Shown here one piece after another: positions 36,261 to 47,000 of a DNA stretch of 64,000 bases. The stretch covers positions 1 through 64,000 of the forward strand of contig NZ_JANZYO010000004.1 in NCBI RefSeq assembly GCF_025506335.1, given 5' to 3'. Origin of the DNA: Mumia quercus. GTDB lineage: Bacteria; Actinomycetota; Actinomycetes; Propionibacteriales; Nocardioidaceae. The notes beneath the pieces are model-generated. The model ran no database searches. It was not told where the DNA came from and worked only from the letters and a program-made list of their open reading frames with translations. The position numbers were made by a program, and so were the translations under genes. Position 1 is the first letter of the stretch; the number at the start of each line of letters is the position of its first letter.

Positions 36261-37072
36261 CGATCCTCCTCCTTCGCACGGGGAGCACCGGGCTCGTGCT
36301 GGTCGTCGGCAGGAACCTCGCCGAAGAGCCATGCGGTGTCGAGCGACTGGTCGGGGGCCGGACGCTCGGCGTCGCCTGTGGTCGGTCTCGGCGCGGACGG
36401 CGGCCGGGTACGGAGCGCCTCCAGCGGTGTCGCGCGGCGTGCGCTGTCCCCGTGGGCCGGCGGGATGTCGGCACCGAGGTCGCGCGCCGAGGAGCGGCCG
36501 CACTGGACGACCACCCCGTACCCGAACGACGCGTACGCCTGCGCGATCTCCCACCAGTCCGCCGGCTCACCACCATGCCTGTCGGGCAGGGAGAGCACGA
36601 GGAAGCGGACCCCCTTCCGCTCGGCGGCCAGCGCAGTCAGCAGCGCCGTACGGACGGCCCCCCCGACCTCGTCGACCCGGACGGTGCGCAGCGCACCCAT
36701 GTCGTGCCGCTCCAGCCAGCGCGTCGGCTCACCCGGCACGGCACCCCGGCGGGCCAGGGCGAGGCCTTCGGCGGTGACGGTCCCCACCGGGACCGCGTCG
36801 TCGGGCTCGGAGACGGCGGGGAGGTCGACGACGGCGGTGAGGCGTCGGCGCTCCTTCCGGTCCTCGGTCGTCGACCCGTCGTCCCTGACGAGCCGCACCC
36901 GACCCGAGAACGGGGAGAGGCGACCGGTCGCGACGAGGGCCATGGCTGTGTGGCCCTGCCCGGGTTCCCCGGCCATGAGCACGCACTCACCCGTCGAGAC
37001 GGTGAACCGGTCGAGCTCGAGCAGCGGGCCGCGCCGCCCGTAGACGGTGATGTCCTCCAGCACGAGCTGCAC
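36257..37072 (-). CDS. Degenerate ABC-ATPase-like protein, partner of YhgE/Pip
   Basis: A 271-residue protein whose first 60 residues follow the layout of an ABC nucleotide-binding domain (MQLVLEDITVYGRRGPLLELDRFTV, then the Walker A position). The loop reads GEPGQGHT at 35-42, with His41 in place of the essential Walker A lysine. No LSGGQ signature and no LLLDEP Walker B are visible; the corresponding strand reads FLVLSLPD. The C-terminal 70 residues are disordered and Pro/Arg-rich. It is therefore unlikely to hydrolyse ATP conventionally. It overlaps the YhgE gene by 4 bp. It may be a structural or regulatory remnant of an ABC exporter. Confidence 0.7.
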   Translation of the reverse strand: MQLVLEDITVYGRRGPLLELDRFTVSTGECVLMAGEPGQGHTAMALVATGRLSPFSGRVRLVRDDGSTTEDRKERRRLTAVVDLPAVSEPDDAVPVGTVTAEGLALARRGAVPGEPTRWLERHDMGALRTVRVDEVGGAVRTALLTALAAERKGVRFLVLSLPDRHGGEPADWWEIAQAYASFGYGVVVQCGRSSARDLGADIPPAHGDSARRATPLEALRTRPPSAPRPTTGDAERPAPDQSLDTAWLFGEVPADDQHEPGAPRAKEEDR

Positions 37073-37144
37073 GTCGGCACTCCCTCGGTCAGCGACCGCG
37101 TGGGCGTCGTCGTCGCGGCTGGCGCGCGCGTCCGCCCTGCGGCG

Positions 37145-38077
37145 TCATGGGCGTTTGAGCACCGGGATGAACCCCGCGACGACCAGCAGCACCCAGGTGG
37201 TGAGGATGTAGGGCCACGTGTAGTGCGGCTGATCGGTGAGGTCGGTCATGACGAGGGTCGTCACCGCCGTGATCGCCGCACCGACCCCGGCGTACACCCA
37301 CGAGGCAGTGCTGCTCCTGAGGAACACGACCGAGAGCGCGATCGCCGTCAGGACGCCGGAGTAGCCGGCCAGGCCCTCCGCGATGGTGGCGTCGGTCTCC
37401 CCGAGGGCGAGCGCACAGAGGCTGCCGATCACGCTGCCCATCACAGCGGCGACGCCGACCTTCCAGGAGGCGATGAAGAGTCCGAGCAGGATCAGCGCGC
37501 CGGCCCACACGCTGTTGACCAGGACGACCTCGGAGACGTTGGCCAGCAGCGAGCGCAGCACGGACTCTCCCGTGCCGTCCGTGGTGTGCACGGGCGACGA
37601 GCTGACGTGCAGGCTGGTCGTGGAGACGTAGATGATCCCTGCGACCGCGCAGAACGGCGCCGTGGTGGAGGGCAGTCCGAACCGCTCCAGCGGCCGTCTC
37701 CCGAAGAGCCAGACCAGGAACCAGGCCACCGGTGCGGTCAGGATGCCGCCGACGATGGTGAGGACGTACGACCAGCCCTGCCCGCCCATCGCGGTGTAGA
37801 CCGCCGCACCGATGAGCGCCCCGTTGAAGCCCTGCATCCCGATCCTGATGCTGTCGGCGCCTACCTTCAGCGCCGCGCCCGCAAGGGTCGAGGCGATGGT
37901 CCCGAGCAGCGCCAGGACCGCCATCTCCCAGTCGGCGACGACGAAGGCGGCCAGGATCAGCAGCCCCGTCCAGACGTTGCTCTGGAAGAAGATCTCGGAC
38001 ATGCCCCGCGGCAGCGCGGCGAGCCACGTCACCCAGGTGTTGGGGGGTGCCGCGGCCGTGGCTCCGGTTGCCGACAT
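37145..38077 (-). CDS. Urea transporter (UT/Yut family)
   Basis: A 310-residue membrane protein with about ten hydrophobic segments arranged as two similar halves, typical of urea-channel transporters. The N-terminal LPRGMSEIFFQSNVWTGLLILAAF block and the second-half LANVSEVVLVNSVWAGALILLGLF block are internal repeats of one another, matching the UT family pseudo-twofold. It starts 8 bp after ureD on the same strand, so it is the last gene of the urease operon and would supply the substrate. Confidence 0.92.
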   Translation of the reverse strand: MSATGATAAAPPNTWVTWLAALPRGMSEIFFQSNVWTGLLILAAFVVADWEMAVLALLGTIASTLAGAALKVGADSIRIGMQGFNGALIGAAVYTAMGGQGWSYVLTIVGGILTAPVAWFLVWLFGRRPLERFGLPSTTAPFCAVAGIIYVSTTSLHVSSSPVHTTDGTGESVLRSLLANVSEVVLVNSVWAGALILLGLFIASWKVGVAAVMGSVIGSLCALALGETDATIAEGLAGYSGVLTAIALSVVFLRSSTASWVYAGVGAAITAVTTLVMTDLTDQPHYTWPYILTTWVLLVVAGFIPVLKRP

Positions 38078-38085
38078 GACAGCTC

Positions 38086-39099
38086 CTAGCTCTTGCGAAC
38101 GACGGGGGCTTCGATGCCGGTGAGGAGACCTCGCAGCGCCCGCCACGCCTGCGTGACGGCGTCGAGGACCAGGTGGGTGTCGTCGCTCAGCAGGCGTACC
38201 CACACGCCGGCGTCCCTGGGGAGCGCACTCACTCCCAGGACGACGCCGGCCTCGACCGACGGGGCGAGCGCCTGGTGCAGGAGCTCGCTGATCTCGGCCA
38301 CCGACGCGCGGGGCGTCAGCACGTAGAGCATCGACAGGACGTCGTGGTCGTCGAGGACCGCCAGTCCCCCGGTGTCACGGTCGGTGGGGGTGAGGCGCAC
38401 ACGGTCGAGGGCGACGACCGAGCCGTCCGGACGGCGCACCTCCAGGTCCGCCGCGAGCGCGGTGTACTGGTGGCGCTCGTCGCTGGCGAGCCGCCCCGCG
38501 ACCAGCGTCTCGCCGATCACCAGCGTGGCCGACGGCGCGAGCGTGACGTGGGTGCGTTGGTAGAGACGGGCGTCGGCGAAGGCGATCACCGGGTCCGGGA
38601 GGTACTCGACGTACGCGTCGTCGTCGACGCGGACGTTGACCTGCGCCACCGCGTAGTCGTGCTCCATCCGCAGCACCTTCGTGTACGCCGACGTGGTCAC
38701 GTACGCGGACGTGCCCGGGCCGAACGTGAGGTCCGTACGGAGGCGGTCGCCCTGCAGGATGCCGGCCCCGGTGGACATGAGGTACGTGTACGGCATGTCC
38801 GGCCGCGCGGTGTCGTAGTAGAGCGGGTGCATGATCTGCAGCGGCGACTTCTGGTAGTGCTGGACCAGCTCGGTCCCGTTCCCGGTGCGCGCGAACTCGA
38901 GCTCGAGGACGCCGATCTTGCCCGGGCTCCCGGTCGGGAGCGTGTCGGGCACCCCGCTGAAGCGGGCCACCTCGTGCGGGACCCGGACCGGCTCGTAGTA
39001 CGCCGGCTCGAGCCGGTGCCCCCCGTACCCCGTCGACGGCGCGCCCACCTTCGGCACCGCGGACGCCGGCGGCGCGTCGTGGAGGGTGACGGTCTTCAT
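38086..39099 (-). CDS. ureD: Urease accessory protein UreD (UreH)
   Basis: A 337-residue scaffold protein that holds the apourease during nickel insertion. The block PYTYLMSTGAGILQGDRL followed by TSAYTKVLRMEHDYA and YLPDPVIAFADARLYQRT is the UreD core. UreD, UreF and UreG form the GTP-dependent complex that activates urease. It overlaps ureG by 4 bp and is followed by the urea transporter. Confidence 0.94.
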   Translation of the reverse strand: MKTVTLHDAPPASAVPKVGAPSTGYGGHRLEPAYYEPVRVPHEVARFSGVPDTLPTGSPGKIGVLELEFARTGNGTELVQHYQKSPLQIMHPLYYDTARPDMPYTYLMSTGAGILQGDRLRTDLTFGPGTSAYVTTSAYTKVLRMEHDYAVAQVNVRVDDDAYVEYLPDPVIAFADARLYQRTHVTLAPSATLVIGETLVAGRLASDERHQYTALAADLEVRRPDGSVVALDRVRLTPTDRDTGGLAVLDDHDVLSMLYVLTPRASVAEISELLHQALAPSVEAGVVLGVSALPRDAGVWVRLLSDDTHLVLDAVTQAWRALRGLLTGIEAPVVRKS

Positions 39100-39731
39100 C
39101 GCGACAGCACCGCCGGCCGGGCGTGCCAGGCGGCGAGGATCTGGTCCTGGAGCTCGTCGACACCGTCGCCCGTCAGCGAGTTCGTGAGGACGACCGGCTT
39201 GCCGTCACGGACGCGTCGCGCATCGGACTCCATGACGGAGAGATCGGTCCGGACGTACTGGGCGATGTCGATCTTGTTGATCACGAGGATGTCGGACTCC
39301 GTGATGCCGGGGCCACGCTTGCGCGGCATCTTCTCCCCTTCGGAGGTGTCGAGGACGAACACGAAGACGTCGGCGAGCGACGGCGAGAAGGTGAGCGTGA
39401 GGTTGTCGCCGCCCGACTCGTACACCAGGGTGTCGACCTCCGGGTACCGCTCGAGCATCTCCGCACCCGCCGCAAGGTTCATCGTGGGGTCGTCACGGAC
39501 CGCGGTGTGGGGACACGCGCCGGTCTCCACCCCGACCACCCGCTCCGGGTCGAGGATGCCGGCGAGCTCTCGTCGCACGTGCTGGGCGTCCTCCTGCGTG
39601 TAGATGTCGTTGGTGATGACCGCAGGCTGGCGCCCGGCGGCGAAGAGCCGGGGCACGAGGGCCTCCGTCAGTGCCGTCTTGCCCGAGCCCACCGGTCCTC
39701 CGATGCCGATCCGCAGCACGTCGTTGCTCAT
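39096..39731 (-). CDS. ureG: Urease accessory GTPase UreG
   Basis: A 211-residue SIMIBI-class GTPase that hydrolyses GTP to drive nickel delivery. The P-loop is GIGGPVGSGKTAL near residue 8; the CPH nickel-binding motif is in TGACPHTAVRDDP; SGGDNLTLTFSP and NKIDIAQYV (guanine specificity) are intact. In many bacteria UreE passes nickel to the UreG dimer at CPH; no ureE exists in this operon, so another donor is needed. It overlaps ureD by 4 bp. Confidence 0.97.
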   Translation of the reverse strand: MSNDVLRIGIGGPVGSGKTALTEALVPRLFAAGRQPAVITNDIYTQEDAQHVRRELAGILDPERVVGVETGACPHTAVRDDPTMNLAAGAEMLERYPEVDTLVYESGGDNLTLTFSPSLADVFVFVLDTSEGEKMPRKRGPGITESDILVINKIDIAQYVRTDLSVMESDARRVRDGKPVVLTNSLTGDGVDELQDQILAAWHARPAVLSR

Positions 39732-39774
39732 CCGTCCCCCTCGTTGTCGTCGGTCGGGCACCGCTGGGGTGCCG

Positions 39775-40470
39775 TCAGCTCGCGAAGAGTCGTGCCTCCG
39801 CGCGCTCGTGCTGGGCAGACATGACGTCCGCCATCGGGACGCACCCGCCCATGTCCTCGAGGTCACGGCCGACCGCCTCGGCAGCCTCCTCGGCGATGAC
39901 AGGTCCGACGGCGTGCAGCACGACCTGCACGTGCCGGTGGTCGGAGAGACGCAGCCGCAGTGCCGCCCCGAGGAAGCTCACCGCGAACGCGAACAGGTCC
40001 GAGGCGACCGCCTGCTCCGTTCCCACGCCGGCCGCCGCGTACGCGACCGCGGTCGCGACCGGCTGACAGCCCGGCGTCTCCTTCGCGGCGACGGCCCGCT
40101 TCCACTCCTCGAGCTCCGGCCCACCGATCGCCTCGAGCGCGATGTCGGTGAGCTGGTGGCCGCTGCGCACCGACGCTCTGCGCATCTCTGCGTTGAGCTT
40201 CGCGGCGAACAGCATCTCGTCGACCCGGCGCACGCGCTCCCAGTCACCGTCCTCGACCGCGTCGTGCGCCCGGGCGAGCGCCGTGGCGTCCCCCGGGCCG
40301 ACGGAGTGCCGCAGCAGTCCGGTGAGCAGCCCCTCGATCCCGTCCTGGTCGACCGCACCCGCCTGGCTGAACCCCTCCAACCCGTGCGACATCGTGTAGA
40401 AGCCGCTCGGGAACGCGGAGTCCGAGAGCTGGAGGCTCACGAGGAGGTCCCGCACGGTGGTCGACGTCAT
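39775..40470 (-). CDS. ureF: Urease accessory protein UreF
   Basis: A 231-residue all-helical protein that bridges UreD and UreG and acts in the activation complex. The N-terminal LLVSLQLSDSAFPSGFYTMSHGLEGF block is the UreF signature, and the C-terminal region with helix-rich DLFAFAVSFLGAALRL follows. It starts 5 bp after ureC and is 43 bp upstream of ureG. Confidence 0.95.
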   Translation of the reverse strand: MTSTTVRDLLVSLQLSDSAFPSGFYTMSHGLEGFSQAGAVDQDGIEGLLTGLLRHSVGPGDATALARAHDAVEDGDWERVRRVDEMLFAAKLNAEMRRASVRSGHQLTDIALEAIGGPELEEWKRAVAAKETPGCQPVATAVAYAAAGVGTEQAVASDLFAFAVSFLGAALRLRLSDHRHVQVVLHAVGPVIAEEAAEAVGRDLEDMGGCVPMADVMSAQHERAEARLFAS

Positions 40471-40475
40471 GGTGC

Positions 40476-42202
<1,727 letters not shown>

Positions 42203-42203
<1 letters not shown>

Positions 42204-42682
42204 CAGCTCTTCCTCTTCCTCGTGGACCCTGCGGACTTCTTCACCGGGCTCGACTTCTTCGCCGCGCTCGACTTCTTCGCCGGGCTCGACTTCTTCGCCT
42301 TGGCCGCTGGCTTGCCGTTCTTGAAGTCGCCCTCGGTCATCCTGGCCATCGCGTCGATCTGCGTCTGCCTCGCGTCGAGACCGCCGTCGACGAGGTTGTT
42401 GAACCCGTAGACGCGGCGCGCGCCTGCGTACGCCGTCAGGACGACGTCGCGGGTGTCACCGGGCTCGATGCGGACACCGGTCCCGGCGGGGATGTCCAGG
42501 TGCATCCCGAAGGCCCTCTCCCGCTCGAAGAGGAGGGCACGGTTGACCTCGAAGAAATGGAAGTGCGACCCGACCTGCACCGCACGGTCGCCCGTGTTGC
42601 TCACCGTGAGCGTGACGCTCTCGCGTCCGGCGTTGATCTCGATCTCGTCGTCGAGGTGGTGGTACTTGGGACTTCCCAGCAT
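42203..42682 (-). CDS. ureB: Urease beta subunit with histone-like Lys-rich C-terminal tail
   Basis: A 159-residue structural subunit. The core (residues 1 to about 120) is a normal Ure[14 protein letters not shown] and [20 protein letters not shown] are diagnostic. From about residue 121 it continues into a Lys/Ser/Ala/Pro-rich tail with repeated AKKSSP-type units ending KRKS, resembling histone H1 or mycobacterial HupB tails. Bacterial UreB normally ends near 100-125 residues, so the tail is an extension. At DNA level it is encoded partly by an 18-bp tandem repeat. Its role is unknown: anchoring, stabilisation or metal/nucleic-acid contact. Confidence 0.95.
42244..42297 (-). repeat. 18-bp tandem repeat (3 copies) in the 3' end of ureB
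   Basis: Three back-to-back copies of an 18-bp unit (CCGGGCTCGACTTCTTCG in plus-strand reading, one copy with a single change) encode the KKSSP-type tail repeats. The unit is a multiple of three, so copy-number change would lengthen or shorten the tail in frame. Confidence 0.85.
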
Positions 42683-42703
42683 GTGGTTCCCTCCGCATCT
42701 GTG

Positions 42704-42729
42704 CGGGCCGCGCGCGTGCACGCGGCCCG
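42704..42729 (-). promoter_or_regulatory. Intra-operon hairpin between the CbiX-like gene and ureB
   Basis: CGGGCCGCG and CGCGGCCCG form a perfect 9-bp stem around 8 nt in the 53-bp gap upstream of ureB. With no U-tract it may stabilise an mRNA end or attenuate expression between the chelatase-like gene and the structural subunits. Confidence 0.45.
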
Positions 42730-42735
42730 GATGGC

Positions 42736-43617
42736 TCAGTGGTGGGGCGAGGTGAGGACCTCGTCGTGGGAGGCGCCACGTTCGACGGGCGTCTCGTGTG
42801 GAACGTGGTGCGGGTGGACGTGCGGGTGCACATGGCCACCGTGTCCGGGAGCAGCACCGTCCTCGAACGCGTGCGAGTGCGCATACCCGTGACCGTGGTC
42901 GGCAAGCAGCCCGGCAGCGATCCCGTCCCGCCCGTGGCCCAGCTCGTGCTGCGCTTCGCTCACCCGTCGGCGCACGATGTCGAGCACTGCCGCCTCGGAG
43001 AGCAGCGGCCCGAAGAAGGTCGCGTGCTCGCCGGGCAGTCCTGGCGGCGGTCCCTTGCCGAATCCCGCCGGCACCACGACGACGTCGTCGGAGCCGAGCA
43101 GCAGTGCTCGTTCGACGGCGCGCCCGAGATCCGAGGGTTCAGCGACGCATGCGACCTCGACCTGAACCCCCGCACCGTGCGTGCGCACGAGATGAGCGAT
43201 GCGGTGGAGCTCCGCGTCGTCGAACGGGTTGGACGACGGCGCTGTCACCAGCACGCCGGCTCCCGGCCGCTGACGTGCCGTCTCCGTCGCGGCGCGGCGC
43301 AGCCACGCGACCAGGTGGTCCACAGTCCCGAAGCTCGGTGTCAGGGCAAGGCGCCCACCGGCGTCGGAGGCGAGCCAGCTCAGCGTCTTCGCGACGTCGG
43401 CGACCATGACGGGATCGCGACCCCAGGTCATGGTGACGACGACGACGGTCTCGCCCGCGGCGAGGGACGGGGCGACGGTGTTGTGCAGCGCTCGTCCTGC
43501 AGGGGTGACGACGGCGTCGGGGAGCAGGTCGAGGAGGGGAAGCAGGTCACTCCCGTACGCGCTCTCGTGGCCACCGACGAGCACCGTCGTGACCGCGCTG
43601 TGCTCCCCCGTCGGCAT
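42736..43617 (-). CDS. CbiX/SirB-like chelatase-fold protein with His-rich C-terminus, in place of ureE
   Basis: A 293-residue protein. Residues 1 to about 235 resemble the two-domain CbiX/SirB type II chelatase fold: the first half opens VLVGGHES with His17 at the usual metal-ligand position, and the second half contains [26 protein letters not shown] with a second candidate His. Residues 238-293 are a histidine-rich tail with 15 His in 56 residues, like the metal-binding tail of UreE. The gene starts 3 bp after ureA and precedes ureB, so it belongs to the operon. No other gene here is for cobalamin. I infer a nickel storage or delivery role; fold assignment is moderate confidence. Confidence 0.75.
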   Translation of the reverse strand: MPTGEHSAVTTVLVGGHESAYGSDLLPLLDLLPDAVVTPAGRALHNTVAPSLAAGETVVVVTMTWGRDPVMVADVAKTLSWLASDAGGRLALTPSFGTVDHLVAWLRRAATETARQRPGAGVLVTAPSSNPFDDAELHRIAHLVRTHGAGVQVEVACVAEPSDLGRAVERALLLGSDDVVVVPAGFGKGPPPGLPGEHATFFGPLLSEAAVLDIVRRRVSEAQHELGHGRDGIAAGLLADHGHGYAHSHAFEDGAAPGHGGHVHPHVHPHHVPHETPVERGASHDEVLTSPHH

Positions 43618-43620
43618 CTG

Positions 43621-43926
43621 TCAGGCCGCCACAGGGTCGTGACAGGAGACGAGCTTGCTGCCGTCGATGAAGGTGGCCTCCACCTGGAGCAGGGCCAGGC
43701 GTTCACGGACCCCCGCCATGCAGTCGGCCTCGGAGACCACGTGCTTGCCGAGCTCCATGCACTCGGCCACGGACTTGCCGTCGCGGGCCGCCTCCAGGAT
43801 CGCCTCGGAGATCAGCGCCTGGGCCTCGCTGAGATTGAGCTTGGTGCCGCGATCGCGACGCCGCCGGGCGAGGTCTGCGACCTGGTAGACGTAGAGCTTG
43901 TCGATCTCCCGCGGAGTGAGGTTCAT
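43621..43926 (-). CDS. ureA: Urease gamma subunit
   Basis: A 101-residue structural subunit. MNLTPREIDKLYVYQVADLARRRRDRG and LNLSEAQALISEAILEAARDGKSV are classic UreA. The start is fixed by GAAAGGTGG upstream. UreA, UreB and UreC assemble as the (abc)3 apoenzyme. It is the first gene of the operon; its promoter lies in the 170-bp divergent gap with the FUSC gene. Confidence 0.97.
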   Translation of the reverse strand: MNLTPREIDKLYVYQVADLARRRRDRGTKLNLSEAQALISEAILEAARDGKSVAECMELGKHVVSEADCMAGVRERLALLQVEATFIDGSKLVSCHDPVAA

Positions 43927-44096
43927 CGCCTCGACCCACCTTTCGGAGCTCGCGGCTGGCGATCATGGGACACCAACCTGGGTGTGTCGTACGTTCCCTA
44001 GATCGTTTGCCTGGCCGGAAACAACCGCAAGTCGAAACAGACAAAGCAGAAATAGTTCGCAAAGCGCATCCCGGCCGCGCGACTAGCCTTGCACGG
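43927..44096. promoter_or_regulatory. ureA / FUSC divergent regulatory region
   Basis: This gap must hold the urease promoter and the FUSC promoter. On the plus strand TAGCCT at 44084-44089 ends 7 nt before the FUSC GTG. For ureA I see an AT-richer patch at 44005-44060 with two GAAAC words (44018-44022 and 44034-44038), faintly like half-sites of the nitrogen regulator GlnR, but spacing does not fit the known GlnR pattern. No promoter for ureA can be called firmly. Confidence 0.4.
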
Positions 44097-47000
44097 GTGG
44101 ACATCGTCTGGATCGCCCTGGGAGCCGTCATCCTGGGCGCGACTCTGCTCGACGTGTTCCTTACGGCGCTGAACTACGACGAGGCGGGAATCTTCAGCGG
44201 TGCTGCGACGCGCTGGCAGTGGCGGATCCTGCGCCGGATCACCCGGCGCCTGTCTCGGCGGTGGCGACCGGTCGGGCTCCGGCAGGTCACCGGGATCCAG
44301 ATCATCACCGTCATCGTCCTCTGGGTGTTCGGGATCATCACCGGGTTCGGGCTCATCTACTACGGCCTGATGTCGCGGTCCAGCTTCTCGGTGTCGGGCG
44401 AAGGCGCCGGGCTCACCCTCTTCGACGCGTTCTACTTCAGCGCCGCCCAGCTGTCGACCGTGGGCGGCTCGTCCCTGACGGCGGAGACCGACCTCCTGCG
44501 GTTCCTCAGCATCGCGGAGACGCTCTCCGGCGTCGTCCTGATCTCCCTGATCCTCACGTTCCTGCTGGCCATCTACTCGGTCTTCAGCGACCTGAACGGG
44601 CTGTGCCGGTACTTCTTCACCGCGGAGCGAGGAGCCGGCTCCACCGTCGCCACCCTCACCCCCTTCTTCAGGAACGGTCAGCCGAACGGGCTGGACACCC
44701 ACCTCGACGGCATCTCCGGCTCGTTCGCCTCGTACACCGACGGAGTGCGTCTGCACCATGCCGCCTACTACTTCCAGAGCGGACGCGACCAGTTCGCGCT
44801 GCCGTACGCGATCCGGATGCTGGCGGGAACGCTCGGCGCGCTGCGGTGGGGTCTCCCGACTGGGCACCCGGCCGCCGCCGACCCCAGCCTGATCTCGCTC
44901 ACCTTCCAGTTCCTCCAGTTCGGCGAGTACCTGCAGCGCAGCGTGGGATGGCGGAGCCGCGACGTGCCCGAGGTCGTGAGTGCCGAGACCTTCGCGAAGC
45001 TCGCCCGCGATCCCCGAGGCAAGCGCGAGAACGAGTGGGTCGCCCAGTTCCTCGACCTGGACGCCGCGATGGCGCGACTGGCCGAGGTCGAGCCGCTGGC
45101 CGACATGGACGACACGTATCGGCGGTACAGCGAATGGCTGCCGTTCGCCTACCGGGCGCAGCAGATCACCCTCGGTGTGAGCGCCGACCTCGACTACCAG
45201 CCCGCCATCGTCTCGGACGAGCCCGTCTCCATGCTCCACGACCACGACACCATCGCTCTGGAGAACGTCGCGGAGATCACGCCGCTCGTCGGGAGGAGCA
45301 CCCCTAAGACGGTCGCCGGTTCCCACGGCTCGCACCTCGGCCGCTGGTGGGCGAGGCGCGACCTCCGGCACTCGCAGGTCGACCCCGGATACTCACGGTT
45401 CCGCGCGGCGGCGCGGTCGGTCCTCGCGGCGGCCACCGCCGCGCTCCTCCTCTACGGCATCTTCGAGGCGACCGGTCGCAGCTCGCTGTCGCCGGCCATC
45501 TTCGGCGGCTTCGTCGGCATGCTGAGCGCCGGGATATCGGCGGACAGGACACCGCGTGCCGCGCGTCTCACGAGCGCGCTGATCATCGTGCCGGTCGCCG
45601 TGGTCGTGATGCTCGGCGCACTCGTGTCGGGCTCCGTCGTGCTGACCGGGGTCTTCGTCGTCGTGGTGGCGATGGTCGGCGTCTGGGCCGGGCGGTTCGG
45701 TCCGCGCTGGGCGGCGCTCGGCCAGGTGACCTTCATGGCGTACTACTTCGCGCTGATCCTGCGCCTGCAGCTCACCGACGTCGCGCTCTACCTCACCGCC
45801 GCGGCGGTCGGGGTCGCGTCGGCGTACCTGTTCACCCACGTGCTCCTGCGGCAACAGCCGCTGCGTGCACTGCGCAGCGGGTTGAGCGGGTTCGCGCAGC
45901 GCCTGGTGTCGTCGATGGACACCCTCTTCGACGCGGTGTCAGCGGCTCGCTGGGATCCCGACATCCGCAGGAACGTCTCCGCCGACATCAGGCAGCTCCG
46001 CAGCGATGCGGCGTTCGTCGCCGGCCAGGTCAGCGGCGACGAGACCCTGACCGGTGTCAGCGCCCACCGTGCGACGGCGCTGAGGCTCCGCCTGTTCGAC
46101 ACCGAGCTGGCGGCCATGAACCTGGTGGCGGCGGCGCACAGCGTCACAGGCACCATGATCTCGCTCGAGCTTCGCGCCCGGCTCGCCGGCCGGGTGGAGC
46201 TGCTGCAGGCGCACCTCGCACAGATGGCCGTGATCCCGGGTGACGCTGCCTCGCAGGTGGTTCCCTCGGACGCCCAGCTCGCCCCGTGGAGAGATGACGA
46301 GCCGGCGGCTGACTGGCCGCGCGCCGCCCGCCTCGTGTTCCAGGCGGCCAACGAGCTTCACGGCGCCGCGTCCGAGTTCCGGGCCACCGCCGTCGCCGCC
46401 CTCGATCCGAGCGCGCCGGTCGCCGTCCCGCTGGACGACGAGGAGGACACGAGTGGTGACGTCGACCGCTCCGTCGCGACCCCACCATCCGAAGACCCCC
46501 CGCGTGGCCGATGGCCGCTGTCCCCGCCCACCCGTCGAGCGATCCAGACGGCGGTCGCGACCGGCGCCGCACTGACGATCGGCGAGGTGGTCTCGGCCTC
46601 CCACCAGTACTGGGCGGCGCTCGCCGCCTACCAGGTGCTGGGCGGCACCAACGGAGAGACGTTCCTCAAGGGCGCGCAGCGGGTCGCGGGCACCGTCGCC
46701 GGTGCCGCGGTCGGGTTCGGGTTGGCGCTCTCGACGGGAGCGGACCCGAGGGTGGTCCTCCCCCTCCTCGCCGTCGCGGTCTTCGGCTCGACCTACTACC
46801 GCCCGGTCGCACCGGCGGTGTCGACGTTCTGGACGACGATGATCTTCGCCGTCCTCTACGAGTTCCTCGGCCGCCTGACCACCCTCGCACTGGAGATGCG
46901 GATCCTGGAGACGCTCTTCGGTGCGGCGATCGCCCTGGTCGTCGCCGCGCTGGTCCTGCCGACGCGCACCCGCAACGTGCTAAGCAAGGACGCGACCACC

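Noticed and set aside
43927-44096. GlnR nitrogen-control box upstream of ureA
   Set aside because: Two GAAAC words occur, but they are 16 bp apart and the GTNAC partners at the expected spacing are missing.
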